Part shown: positions 8,009 through 17,431 of the stretch, in pieces | Layout of the letters: every line of letters starts with the position of its first letter | How positions within the stretch are numbered: position 1 is the stretch's first letter | NCBI GenBank assembly: GCA_023432805.1 | Contig: JAEYUG010000050.1 | Span: forward strand, 1 to 33,652 | DNA: 33,652 nt | Direction of reading: 5' to 3' | Source: Bacteroidota bacterium | Lineage (GTDB): Bacteria; Bacteroidota; Ignavibacteria; SZUA-365 | Notes under the pieces: model-generated | The model's database searches: none | What the model was told of the DNA's origin: nothing | Seen by the model: only the letters and a program-made list of their open reading frames with translations | Made by a program: the position numbers and the translations under genes

Positions 8009-10169
8009 ACCGCGCAGCGGCAGGCGCCGCGTTGCCGTGCTCGGCGGCGGGGTGGGATCGATGAGTGCCATCTACGCACTCATGCAAGAACCGGACTGGA
8101 CCGAACGCTACCAAATCACGATCTACCAGATGGGCTGGCGGCTCGGCGGCAAGGGGGCCAGCGGACGCAACGCGGATGCCGGCGAGCGTATCGAGGAGCA
8201 CGGCCTGCACATCTGGCTGGGATTCTACGAGGACGCATTTCGCGTCATCAGGGACGTCTACAGCCGGCTCGGGCGTCCCGACGGCGCACCGTTGCGCGAG
8301 TGGAGCGACGCATTCAAACCGGGAAATCTCATCGTCTTCACCGAGCACATCGGTGATGCATGGAAGCTCTGGCCTGTCGCATTTCCAAGCAACGATGCCA
8401 TTCCAGGCGAGGGCGGCACACTGCCCACGCCAGCCGAGTACGTGCACATGCTCATCGGATGGATGCGCGAACAGATCGGCGCATCCGACGCCCTCGCGCG
8501 TGCGCACGCCGAGGCACCCGCGCATGGACATCCCGCCGAATGGATCCTTCACGAACTCGAGGGACTCGGCATCGCGATCGCTGACGGCGCGGGTGCCGCC
8601 CTGCTCGAGGCCGCGCACCTGGCTGCGGAACGGCTGCCCGAGCGCAACACCGCCGCGCATCACACATTGCTGCTTGGCATCCTCGAACATTTCATGCACT
8701 GGCTGCGCACGCGCATCGACCAGCTGCTCGACAGCCACGACGAACTCCGCCGTCTGTTCATCGTCATCGATATCGCGCACGCCATGCTGCGTGGCATCCT
8801 GCTCGACGGCGTCGTCATCTCCGCCCGGTGGGACGTGATCAACGACATCGACCTCCGTGCGTGGCTCCTGCGCAATGGCGCCACAGAGCGGTCTGTCTGG
8901 TCCGCACCCATGCAGGCCATCTACGACCTCGTCTTCGCCTACGTCGGCGGCGACTGGCGCACACCCGCTGCGGCGAACCTCGAAGCGGGCACCGGCTGCC
9001 ACGGCGTGCTGCGCATGATGCTCACCTACAAGGGCGCCATCTACTGGAAGATGCAGGCCGGCATGGGCGACACGATCTTCACCCCCTTCTACGAGCTCAT
9101 GCGCCGCCATCCCGACGCCATCCGCTTCGCCTTCTTTCACCAGGTGCGCGCACTCGATGCCGACGACACCCGCATCACCGGCATCACCCTGTTCCCGCAG
9201 GTGCGTTTGAAGGATGGCATCGACACCTACGATCCCCTTGTCGATGTGAAGGGATTGCCCTGCTGGCCGTCCGAACCCCGCTACGACCAGCTCGATCCCT
9301 CCGACGCCGACGCCCTGCGGAAGCAGCGCATCAACCTCGAATCCTTCTGGTCGCCCTGGAACCTGCATGCAGACGAACGCAGCGTCACCCTGCGGGTTGA
9401 TGAAGACTTCGATGATGTGATCCTCGGCATTCCCCCAGCCATGCTCGCACATCTGCTCGGCGAGCGCATCACTGCGCAACCCCGGTGGCGCGACATGCTC
9501 GCCCACGTGCAGAGCGCACAGACACAGTCGTCACAATTCTGGTTTCACCCCTCGCTCGCCGAGCTCGGGTGGACCCTCGATCCACCAGTGCTCGGCGGCT
9601 TCGTCGAGCCCCTCAGCACCTGGGCTGACATGACGCATCTGCTCGAGCGCGAGCAGTGGACCGGAGAGGCCCCGCCTCAGAGCCTCGCCTACTTCACCGG
9701 ACCGATGGAGGACGCCGCCGACATCCCACCCGCAACAGATCACGACTTCCCGGAACGCGAACGTGCGCGCGCCGCAGGCACCGCCGACGACTGGCTCGAC
9801 CAGCATGCGCGCACACTGTGGCCCCGGGGTGTGCTCCCAGACGGATCGCTGAACCGCGCCCTCCTCGCCTCCACATTCTACCGGGCGAACATCGATCCCA
9901 ACGAACGCTACGTGCTCTCGGTCGTCGGAAGCTCGCAGTATCGCCTCGAGCCCGGTAATTCCGGATTCGCAAATCTTTTTCTCGCGGGCGATTGGGTGCG
10001 TACCGTCATCAACGCCGGCTGCGTCGAGGCGGCCGTCAGTGGCGGACTCCAGGCCGGGCGTGCTCTGGCTGCACGAGCAACTGCAATGCAGAACCACAGC
10101 ACACACGAAGACGCACACGAAGACGCACACGGAGACGCGTCCGGTCTGGCACACGGTTCCGACACCTGA
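8001..10169 (+). CDS. FAD-dependent oxidoreductase, amine oxidase/phytoene desaturase superfamily (paralog 2)
   Basis: A 722-residue paralog of the gene before it, with the same order of motifs: VAVLGGGVGSMSAIYAL, YQMGWRLGGKGASGRN, RIEEHGLHIWLGFYEDAF, a helical middle insertion, MLTYKGAIYWKMQAGMGD, and C-terminal FLAGDWVRTVINAGCVEAAV. The close match in these blocks indicates tandem duplication; the middle helical sections and the tails differ most. The start ATG lies within the end of paralog 1 (8-base overlap) with GGAGAG seven bases upstream. The C-terminus ends in a short acidic/His tail (HEDAHEDAHGDA) made by a 12-bp tandem repeat. Two paralogs in one operon could form a heterodimer or act on successive intermediates; this is inference. 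Confidence 0.82.
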   Translation: MDEPRSGRRRVAVLGGGVGSMSAIYALMQEPDWTERYQITIYQMGWRLGGKGASGRNADAGERIEEHGLHIWLGFYEDAFRVIRDVYSRLGRPDGAPLREWSDAFKPGNLIVFTEHIGDAWKLWPVAFPSNDAIPGEGGTLPTPAEYVHMLIGWMREQIGASDALARAHAEAPAHGHPAEWILHELEGLGIAIADGAGAALLEAAHLAAERLPERNTAAHHTLLLGILEHFMHWLRTRIDQLLDSHDELRRLFIVIDIAHAMLRGILLDGVVISARWDVINDIDLRAWLLRNGATERSVWSAPMQAIYDLVFAYVGGDWRTPAAANLEAGTGCHGVLRMMLTYKGAIYWKMQAGMGDTIFTPFYELMRRHPDAIRFAFFHQVRALDADDTRITGITLFPQVRLKDGIDTYDPLVDVKGLPCWPSEPRYDQLDPSDADALRKQRINLESFWSPWNLHADERSVTLRVDEDFDDVILGIPPAMLAHLLGERITAQPRWRDMLAHVQSAQTQSSQFWFHPSLAELGWTLDPPVLGGFVEPLSTWADMTHLLEREQWTGEAPPQSLAYFTGPMEDAADIPPATDHDFPERERARAAGTADDWLDQHARTLWPRGVLPDGSLNRALLASTFYRANIDPNERYVLSVVGSSQYRLEPGNSGFANLFLAGDWVRTVINAGCVEAAVSGGLQAGRALAARATAMQNHSTHEDAHEDAHGDASGLAHGSDT
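10103..10138 (+). repeat. 12-bp tandem repeat in the 3' end of the second oxidoreductase gene
   Basis: Three copies of ACACGAAGACGC, the third with one substitution. The period is a multiple of three, so it encodes HEDAHEDAHGDA in the otherwise unconserved tail of the protein. Confidence 0.85.
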
Positions 10170-10186
10170 GCGAGGATCCCGCTCCC

Positions 10187-10981
10187 ATGCCCCTGCACGC
10201 CGTCAGTGCCTACACCGCCGCCATGATTCCGCTGGAACTCCCGGGTGTGCTCATCGATGCGCTGCTGCCTCCGCTGCTGCGACGTTGCGACATGGATGCC
10301 GGGCGGAACGGCGACCGTCAGCCTGTTCTGCTGCCGGACACCCACCCCGTGCTCCTGCCGCTCGCGCACAACTACCAGACGCGGCTGGCGGGATTCCCGA
10401 TCTTCGACATGAACTACCTGGAGTTCAGCGTCGTGATCCCGTGGGTGCGCCGTCTCGACGATCCACAGCCCCTGACCTACATCCCCATCCTGTATCTGAA
10501 CGCGTGGATGCCGATCCTCGTCGGCCGGCTCTTCTACGGCTTCCCCAAGCGGCATGCGAACATCTCCGTGCGTGAGGGGCACTATCGCGCGACGCTGCCT
10601 GCGGGCACACCCCTGCTCTCGGCCGATCTCACCGCAACGGGCACGCAACATCCTCCGTCAACCTATCCCCATTTCGCGCCCATCCGCACCATGCTCGGGT
10701 TTCCGATCATGACGCAATTGTTCGGATGCATCACAGTGTGTTCGACGATGCGCTGGGAGTTGGAGACCGTCGCGACGGTGCAGCCACTGCACGGCACGCT
10801 CGAGTTGCACGAGACCTTCCTGCCGGGACGCCCACACCTGGAATTCGTCGTATCCGGCATCGACGAGGCGCCGATGGGTGCGTTCGAGCTGCGCACCCAA
10901 TGGACGCTGTCGATGCCGCACGCGTGTCAGCGTGGAAGGTTGGAGGCGATCACGCGACCCGTGCCGAGCGTGAGGTCGTAG
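10187..10981 (+). CDS. Acetoacetate decarboxylase (ADC)-like protein 1
   Basis: A 264-residue protein of the ADC superfamily. The block ILVGRLFYGFPKRHANISV aligns with the active-site region of clostridial acetoacetate decarboxylase (VGRELSAYPKKLGYPKL), which places the Schiff-base lysine at residue 121. The preceding strand NYLEFSVVIPW and the C-terminal ELHETFLPGRPHLEFVV also fit the family. Members include true decarboxylases and aldolase-dehydratases, so the reaction cannot be named. It starts 17 bases after the second oxidoreductase gene, probably the third gene of that operon. Its last 55 bases overlap the end of the opposite-strand ADC-like gene. The start is set by the first ATG after the upstream stop. 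Confidence 0.78.
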   Translation: MPLHAVSAYTAAMIPLELPGVLIDALLPPLLRRCDMDAGRNGDRQPVLLPDTHPVLLPLAHNYQTRLAGFPIFDMNYLEFSVVIPWVRRLDDPQPLTYIPILYLNAWMPILVGRLFYGFPKRHANISVREGHYRATLPAGTPLLSADLTATGTQHPPSTYPHFAPIRTMLGFPIMTQLFGCITVCSTMRWELETVATVQPLHGTLELHETFLPGRPHLEFVVSGIDEAPMGAFELRTQWTLSMPHACQRGRLEAITRPVPSVRS

Positions 10982-11907
10982 GTCATCGTCGCGGAGAGCA
11001 CGGTCGGCACGGTCGAGGCGCCGAACCCGAACTCGCTGACGATCGGATGACTGGCATAGGCGGCGATGTCGAGTGCGAAGGCATCGAAGGAAATCTTCGG
11101 AGAGCGGATGTTCTGCATGGTGAGATCGAACTCGATGATCGCCTGATAGCAGGCCTGCGTACCGTCGGCCACATCACGGATCTGTTTGAGCAGCACCATG
11201 GGCATGCGGCCGTGCACGAGATACTCCGCAGTCGAGACGAGAAAGTGAAGGTCGGGCAGCGCGAGTGAATGATGCTCGGCCGGCAGCCGTTTCAGAATCG
11301 TCGTGACGACCTCTTCGAGCGTGTGGAGTTCCGGATGCGCGCCGTCACGAGCCTCGACACGTCGCAGCGTCAGCAGCCGCTGCATCGTGGCCTCGCTGTC
11401 GTAGCCGAAACTGGCAACCACCGTCGTGTCCACGCTGAACGGATCGTCCACGTTCTGTGCGAGCCTGACATCGGCGATCTCCTTGCCAAAGCCATAGACC
11501 ATCTGTCCCGTAATCATTGCCCACGGACTATCAACGAACACGTAGGGCGTGAACCAGGCGAGGCGGTCGATGATGAACACTCCGTGCTCCTCACGACCCG
11601 CCATGGTCAGGATCCACAGAATCGCCTCGTGTTCTTCGACCCATGCTTCGGGCGCATGCTGCGCGTGCGTGGCGCTCAGATGCGAAAACGAAAGGAGGAC
11701 GAACGACGACATCGGCCGGTACTCGAGCGTCGGTGCCCCCGGCAGCGCGCGCAGGGGGGCGTTGAGATTCCGGTCGCAGAGCGCGCGCAGCGCTACGGCG
11801 TCGGCCTGGAGAATGAAGGAGTGCGTCTGCACATCCTTGACGAAGAACGGCGGACACAACGTCTGTTCGCCGCCGCGAACGATATATGTCGGCAGGGGCA
11901 ATGCCAT
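10927..11907 (-). CDS. Acetoacetate decarboxylase (ADC)-like protein 2
   Basis: A 326-residue protein, more diverged and longer than its neighbour on the other strand. The block MITGQMVYGFGKEIADVRL matches the ADC active-site region and keeps a lysine at residue 142 in the Schiff-base position. Upstream it has FFVKDVQTHSFILQADAVAL and LRALCDRNLN, matching the ADC start (the D-x-x-A-L-x-x-x-x-x-x-L pattern). I chose the ATG at 11905-11907, preceded by AGAGG; an in-frame ATG at 11958 would add a basic leader. It converges on ADC-like gene 1 with a 55-base overlap of coding ends, and is divergent from the giant kinase gene with 103 bases between. It probably acts in the same pathway as the two oxidoreductases. 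Confidence 0.68.
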   Translation of the reverse strand: MALPLPTYIVRGGEQTLCPPFFVKDVQTHSFILQADAVALRALCDRNLNAPLRALPGAPTLEYRPMSSFVLLSFSHLSATHAQHAPEAWVEEHEAILWILTMAGREEHGVFIIDRLAWFTPYVFVDSPWAMITGQMVYGFGKEIADVRLAQNVDDPFSVDTTVVASFGYDSEATMQRLLTLRRVEARDGAHPELHTLEEVVTTILKRLPAEHHSLALPDLHFLVSTAEYLVHGRMPMVLLKQIRDVADGTQACYQAIIEFDLTMQNIRSPKISFDAFALDIAAYASHPIVSEFGFGASTVPTVLSATMTYDLTLGTGRVIASNLPR

Positions 11908-12010
11908 GCGGCGCCTCTTGAACTGGTGACCAATAGTATGAAGTGGATGCCGGAACATAGCACCATTTCCCGTCGGATCAATTGTCTCCACACTTTTTCC
12001 CGAGGTTGTC

Positions 12011-15000
12011 ATGTACAAGCTGTCCGGCTACACCTTTCTCGAGCATGTGTACGAGAGTCCGCGCACCGTGATCGAACGCGCCCGGCGGAATGCCGATGGA
12101 CTCGCCGTGGTCGTCAAGCAATTCCGTGAGGTCTTCCCCAATGCTGCCGATCTCGGCAGGCGGAGTCTCGAGTATGAGATGCTCCGATCGATCACCTCGC
12201 CGCGGGTTGTGCATGCCGTCGCTCTCGAGTCGGTACGTCATTCGTTCGCACTCGTGCTCGAGGATTGTCAGGGCACTTCGCTCGCCGCGTACCTGCAGGC
12301 GACCACCCCGGATGTCGCGACCGGCCTGCGCATCTCGATCCAGCTCGCCGAGGCACTCGAGGCCATCCATGGCCGGCATATCATTCACAAGGATGTCACG
12401 CCCGGCAACATCATCATCCAGCCGCGCACCGGTGATGTGATGCTGATCGACTTCGACATCGCCTCTCCTCTCGTACGTGAGCAGGCCGACACCCTGCATC
12501 CCCGTCATCTCGAAGGCACGCTCGCATACATGGCACCTGAGCAGACGGGGCGCATGAACCGCTCCGTCGACTATCGGGCCGACTTCTACGCACTCGGCAT
12601 CACGCTGTACGAACTCTTCACCGGGCAGCGGCCCTTTTCCGCAACCGAGCCGCTCGAGCTCGTGCACTGCCACATCGCACGCGCGCCCTACCCCCCGCAC
12701 GAACTCGTGCCCGGCCTTCCCGACATGGTCTCGCGCATCATCCTGCGACTGCTCGAGAAGAATCCCGAAGACCGCTATCAGAGCGCCTACGGGTTGCGAC
12801 AGGATCTGATCCGATGTGCCGACACCCTTGCCGCGACCGGACGCGTCGAACCATTCGAGATCGCCACCTTCGACGCGATCGAGCGTCTGCAGATTCCCCA
12901 GAAGCTGTACGGCCGTCGTCGCGAGATCGCATTCCTTCTCGCCGCCTTCGAACGGGCGGCGGCGGGCACGACCGAACTCATGCTGATTTCCGGGTGGTCG
13001 GGCATCGGCAAGACCGCACTCGTGCAGGAAATCCACGAGCCGATCCTGCGCATGCGCGGCCATTTCATCACCGGCAAGTACGACGAGTTCGGACGTACAC
13101 TTCCTTATAGCGCCATCATCGCCGCATTCCAGCAGCTCGTCCGCCACATCCTCACCGAGGAGCCCGCGATCATCACCGCCTGGCGCGAGCGGCTTCTCGC
13201 CGTGCTGCACCCCCTCGGCAGTATCGTCATCGACGTGATTCCCGAAGTCGCGCTGATCATCGGAGAGCAGGAACCCGTCCGCGACCTCCCCCCCTTCGAA
13301 TCGCAGAACCGCTTCAACACGGTCTTCCTCAAGTTCATCCAGGTCTTCATGCAGCCCGAACATCCCCTCGTGCTGTTTCTCGACGACCTGCAGTGGGCCG
13401 ACACGGCCTCGGTGAACCTGCTGCACCTGCTCATGACCGAAGCAGTCGGCGGTCACCTCCTGCTTATCGGCGCCTATCGCAGCAACGAAGTCGATGCCGA
13501 TCATCCCCTCGCCGCGCTGGTTGCGAAGCTCCACGGACCCTCCCTGCACGAGGTCGAGCTGCTTCCGCTCGCTGTCGAAGATCAGTCCATGCTGCTTGCG
13601 GATACGCTGCGCATCCCCCCGGAACGCTGTGTCGATCTCGCGCAACTCGTCAACGCCAAAACCGCAGGCAATCCCTTCTTCATCAGCGAATTCCTCAAGA
13701 CCCTGCATGAGCGATCCCTCCTGCGCGTCGACCTTCAGCAGCGTGAATGGACCTGGGATCTCGATGCAATCATGCAGGAGGATCTGGCAGAAAGCGTTGT
13801 CGAGCTCGTGGCGGGAAAACTGCGCGAGCTGCCCGCCGAGGTGCGGGAACTGCTCGAGATCGCAGCATGCATCGGAAGCCGCTGCAGCCTCCAGACCATT
13901 TCTCTGATACGGTCGACAGCACCCCTCGAAGTCGCGCGGCTCCTGTGGCGACCCCTGACCGAGGGACTGCTGACCACGTCCAGTCGTGTCGCGCGCATCC
14001 CTCCCTCGCAGCATGATAGTGCGGTCACGCTCGACGAGGCCGAAGCTGCGCGCATCACGTACCGCTTCGCGCATGACCGGATCCGCGAAGCGGCCTACAC
14101 GCTGATCGACGAGGAACAGCGCCGACGCATGCATCTGCATATCGGCCGGCTCCTGCTCGAACATCGGAGCGGTGGTGATCGCATCTTCGACATCGTCAAC
14201 CAGTTGAACCTGGGTGCCGCGCTGATGGTGGATGCAGGCGAACGTCTGCGACTTGCGCACCTCAACCTCGAAGCCACGCGTCAGGCACGCCGGTCGAACT
14301 CGTACGGTGCCGCCCAGCGCCTGGCCGCAGCCGGCATTGCGCTGCTTCCCGACACGGCCTGGGAGCAGCACTACGATCTGACACGCCACCTGCATTTCGA
14401 GCGCTACGAATCCGAATACATGCTCGGGCATTTCGAGGAAATGGAGCGCCTGTTCGCCGAGATGCACGATCGCATCCGCGACCCCATCGACCGGCTGCCC
14501 CTCTACACCGTGCGCCTGATCGTCTACACCGCGCTCGGACAGTACGACCGTGCGAATCGCGTGGGCATTGATGGACTCCGTCTCGTCGGCATCCGCATGC
14601 CGGAGAAACCCGGCCGGATGCACGTCCTTTCCAGTTTCCTGCACGCAAAGCTCACCGTGGGACGGCGTCCGGTGATGGACCTGCTGCACCTGCCCGACGC
14701 GAAGGATCACCGGACGCTCACGATCATGCATCATCTCAGCGACATGATCGGTTCGTCGTATCAGGGCGATCTCAATCTGTTCGCCCTCGTCGTGCTGCAC
14801 ATGGTTCGCATGTCGATCCGTCACGGAAACACGATCCACTCACCGCATGGCTACAATCTGTTCGGCAGCATGATCGGCGTGCTCGGCGATTACAAGAACG
14901 CCGTCGCATTCGGCATGACGGGCAACGAATTGAGCAGGCGCTACAACGACATGTCGAGCATCAGCCGCACACATCTTGTGTTCGGCATGATGCTCTGCCA

Positions 15001-17356
15001 CTGGAAGCGTCCCCTCACCGAAAATCTCACCTATCTGAACACAGCGTTCCGCACCGGCGCCGATTGCGGCGACTTTCATTCGGCGATGTACGCGACCAAC
15101 CACATCCCCATGGCGATGCTGCTGCTGGGGCACCCATTGCAGGAGTGCCTCTCCACCAACGAAACCTGCTCCGCGTTCAGTGCGAAGGTGCTGTATCAGG
15201 ACGGTATCGACTTCGCACGCATCTACCGTCAAACGGCGCGCTGCCTGCTGGGACTCACCCGGGGGCCGGGTTCGTTCACCGACGACGGCTACGACGAACA
15301 GGAAACCACACTGCGGCTGCGCGGGAACATCGGCAAGATTCCGTTGCACTGGATGGCGGTCTGCCGGATGTTCACCTTCTGCTTCACGGGCGAATATCTG
15401 GCCGCCTTCCATGCGGGGGAGGAATCGGAGCGCCACGTCATCGTCTCGGGCGTCTTCATGCACGCCCTCGCGCATCGGCTGTACTATCCTCTCGCCATCC
15501 TGCTCGCCCATGACGAACTGACACCGGCAGAACGTGCCCGCGGACAACGGACTGTGCAGAAGCTTCTCAGATCTCTTCGCACCGTGCACGGCGAAAACGT
15601 CGATCACGTCATCGCCCTCATCCGAGCCGAACAGGCCCGCATCGCGGGCGACATCCAGCTGGCGGAGGACCGCTACCTGGCGGCCTTGGAGAGCGCTCGT
15701 GCCGTACGGGCGATTCACATCGAGGCCCTCGCGCATGAGCGGCTCGGTCGTCTGTCGCATGCGCGTGGTCGGTCCGACGTGGCAGCGTTGTATCTCTCGA
15801 CCGCCATCTTTCTCTATGGCCGCTGGGGTGCGGCGGGAACAGTCTCGCGCCTGCAGCTGGAGTTTCCGCAGCTGAGCACTGGTGGCGACACGGGGGCTTC
15901 CGCATCGGAGACCGCCCGGCAGCAGCATCTCACGCAGCAGGCTGGTCAGGAGGGCTCGCTCGATGTTTCCTCCGTCCTCAAGGCCTCGCAGGCCATTTCC
16001 GGAACGATCGTGCTGCAGGAGCTGCTCGGCCGGCTCATGCACATCGTCATCGAGAACGCCGGAGCAGAACGGGGAGTGCTGATCATGAACCGCGCGGGTC
16101 ATCATGTGATCGAGGCCGGATACGATGTCGCCGACCGCAGGGGCGGCAGCGTCGCGTCCATGCCCGTCGCGTCCATGCCCGTCGAGGGCAGCGATACTGT
16201 TGCGGTCGGCATCGTCCAGTTCGTCATGCGCACCCGCGAGACGATGGTGGTCGACGACGCCTGCAACGACCGCCGGGTGTCTTCGCAGCCCTATGTCGCA
16301 GCGCGTCGCATCCGATCGGTGTTGTGCATGCCGATCGTCGGACAGGGGAAGCTGCTCGGAGCCCTGTACCTCGAGAACAACCTTGTGTCTGGTTGTTTCA
16401 CGCAGGCACGCATCAGGATGCTCACGCTGTTGTCGGGCCAGATTGCCATTTCGCTCGAGAATGCGCTGCTCTACGAGAACCTCGAGCACAAGGTCGAGGA
16501 GCGCACCGCCGAACTGCAGGCAAGGAACGAAGAGCTGGCCGTTGCGCTCGATCAGCTGCAGAAAACGCAGAGTCGTCTGATTCAGGCCGAGAAGATGGCC
16601 TCGCTCGGTCAGCTGACTGCGGGCATCGCGCATGAAATGCGCAACCCCCTCAACTTCGTCAACAACTTCTCGCACATCACCGCCGAGCTCGTTGACGACG
16701 TCCTCGAAGATCTCGACGCCGCCCGAGGAGGCTCGGTTGCAGACGTCGACGCCACCGCACGCGAGACGCTGCTGACGATCCGTGACAACGTGCATCGCGT
16801 ACGCGATCATTCCGTGCGGGCAAATCGCATCGTCGAACAAATGCTCCAGCACTCACACCGTCCGACCGGCACGCGCGAGCACATCTCGATTCCCGCGCTC
16901 GTCGACAACACGCTCGATCTCGTACACACGCGCCTGCGTTCGGAAGACCCCGGCTTCGATCTCCACGTCGAACGCGACTATGCCGATGAACTCCCGCTCG
17001 TCCATGCCGTTCCCCAGGATCTCGTGCGCGTCTTCAGCAACATCACCAGCAATGCAATCCACGCCCTGCGCATCCGTCATGCACACGAACCCGGCAGCCA
17101 CATCCCGACCCTGCGCTGCCGCATCCACGCCGATGCACAGCATCTTCACATCGGCATCGCAGACAACGGCATCGGCATTCCCGCCGAGATTCGCGACCGG
17201 ATCTTCCAACCCTTCTTCACCACCAAACCGACCGGCGAGGGTACAGGACTCGGTCTCTCGATGAGCTACGACATCATCGTCGGAGGTCACGGTGGCCTGC
17301 TCGTCGCCCACGACACAGGCGATGGTGCCGAATTCACGATCTCCCTTCCACGCTGA
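12011..17356 (+). CDS. Giant Ser/Thr kinase - AAA ATPase - TPR - GAF - histidine kinase sensor
   Basis: A 1781-residue multidomain protein. Residues 1-270 are a eukaryotic-type kinase (lysine in VVVKQFR, catalytic HKD at 126-128, APEQTGRMNRSVDYRADFYALG). The metal-binding motif is DFD at 147-149 instead of DFG. Residues about 300-580 are an AAA/ORC-type ATPase with P-loop GWSGIGKT (328-335) and Walker B VLFLDDLQWAD near 455. A long helical TPR-like region follows, then a GAF domain (about 1325-1490), a coiled coil, a HisKA domain with the phosphoacceptor H1541 in AHEMRNPLNF, and an ATPase domain with an N box near 1677, DNGIGIP near 1718 and GTGLGLS. This is the architecture of cyanobacterial HstK-like kinases. 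GAGG precedes the ATG. No response regulator gene adjoins it. A 15-bp duplication lies in the GAF region. Confidence 0.92.
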   Translation: MYKLSGYTFLEHVYESPRTVIERARRNADGLAVVVKQFREVFPNAADLGRRSLEYEMLRSITSPRVVHAVALESVRHSFALVLEDCQGTSLAAYLQATTPDVATGLRISIQLAEALEAIHGRHIIHKDVTPGNIIIQPRTGDVMLIDFDIASPLVREQADTLHPRHLEGTLAYMAPEQTGRMNRSVDYRADFYALGITLYELFTGQRPFSATEPLELVHCHIARAPYPPHELVPGLPDMVSRIILRLLEKNPEDRYQSAYGLRQDLIRCADTLAATGRVEPFEIATFDAIERLQIPQKLYGRRREIAFLLAAFERAAAGTTELMLISGWSGIGKTALVQEIHEPILRMRGHFITGKYDEFGRTLPYSAIIAAFQQLVRHILTEEPAIITAWRERLLAVLHPLGSIVIDVIPEVALIIGEQEPVRDLPPFESQNRFNTVFLKFIQVFMQPEHPLVLFLDDLQWADTASVNLLHLLMTEAVGGHLLLIGAYRSNEVDADHPLAALVAKLHGPSLHEVELLPLAVEDQSMLLADTLRIPPERCVDLAQLVNAKTAGNPFFISEFLKTLHERSLLRVDLQQREWTWDLDAIMQEDLAESVVELVAGKLRELPAEVRELLEIAACIGSRCSLQTISLIRSTAPLEVARLLWRPLTEGLLTTSSRVARIPPSQHDSAVTLDEAEAARITYRFAHDRIREAAYTLIDEEQRRRMHLHIGRLLLEHRSGGDRIFDIVNQLNLGAALMVDAGERLRLAHLNLEATRQARRSNSYGAAQRLAAAGIALLPDTAWEQHYDLTRHLHFERYESEYMLGHFEEMERLFAEMHDRIRDPIDRLPLYTVRLIVYTALGQYDRANRVGIDGLRLVGIRMPEKPGRMHVLSSFLHAKLTVGRRPVMDLLHLPDAKDHRTLTIMHHLSDMIGSSYQGDLNLFALVVLHMVRMSIRHGNTIHSPHGYNLFGSMIGVLGDYKNAVAFGMTGNELSRRYNDMSSISRTHLVFGMMLCHWKRPLTENLTYLNTAFRTGADCGDFHSAMYATNHIPMAMLLLGHPLQECLSTNETCSAFSAKVLYQDGIDFARIYRQTARCLLGLTRGPGSFTDDGYDEQETTLRLRGNIGKIPLHWMAVCRMFTFCFTGEYLAAFHAGEESERHVIVSGVFMHALAHRLYYPLAILLAHDELTPAERARGQRTVQKLLRSLRTVHGENVDHVIALIRAEQARIAGDIQLAEDRYLAALESARAVRAIHIEALAHERLGRLSHARGRSDVAALYLSTAIFLYGRWGAAGTVSRLQLEFPQLSTGGDTGASASETARQQHLTQQAGQEGSLDVSSVLKASQAISGTIVLQELLGRLMHIVIENAGAERGVLIMNRAGHHVIEAGYDVADRRGGSVASMPVASMPVEGSDTVAVGIVQFVMRTRETMVVDDACNDRRVSSQPYVAARRIRSVLCMPIVGQGKLLGALYLENNLVSGCFTQARIRMLTLLSGQIAISLENALLYENLEHKVEERTAELQARNEELAVALDQLQKTQSRLIQAEKMASLGQLTAGIAHEMRNPLNFVNNFSHITAELVDDVLEDLDAARGGSVADVDATARETLLTIRDNVHRVRDHSVRANRIVEQMLQHSHRPTGTREHISIPALVDNTLDLVHTRLRSEDPGFDLHVERDYADELPLVHAVPQDLVRVFSNITSNAIHALRIRHAHEPGSHIPTLRCRIHADAQHLHIGIADNGIGIPAEIRDRIFQPFFTTKPTGEGTGLGLSMSYDIIVGGHGGLLVAHDTGDGAEFTISLPR
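16151..16180 (+). repeat. 15-bp direct duplication within the GAF domain coding region
   Basis: GTCGCGTCCATGCCC occurs twice in tandem, encoding VASMP twice. It is in frame, so the protein stays intact; it adds five residues in a loop of the GAF domain. Confidence 0.85.
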
Positions 17357-17390
17357 CAGCGTTCCCACGTCCGGACAAGGGCCACTGTCC

Positions 17391-17428
17391 TGACAAGGTC
17401 CGACAGAAATGACAAGGTCCGACAGAAA
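17391..17428 (+). repeat. 19-bp tandem direct repeat, two perfect copies
   Basis: TGACAAGGTCCGACAGAAA is present twice without gap, just after the stop of the giant kinase gene and before the hairpin at 17432. A weaker relative (GGACAAGGGCC) precedes it. No function is evident. Confidence 0.85.
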
Positions 17429-17431
17429 TGA

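Noticed and set aside
11978..16852. Two very long open frames (953 and 670 codons) on the minus strand opposite the giant kinase gene
   Set aside because: They mirror the kinase codons in a high-GC gene, show no domain motifs and have unlikely composition; the plus-strand frame contains every expected motif.
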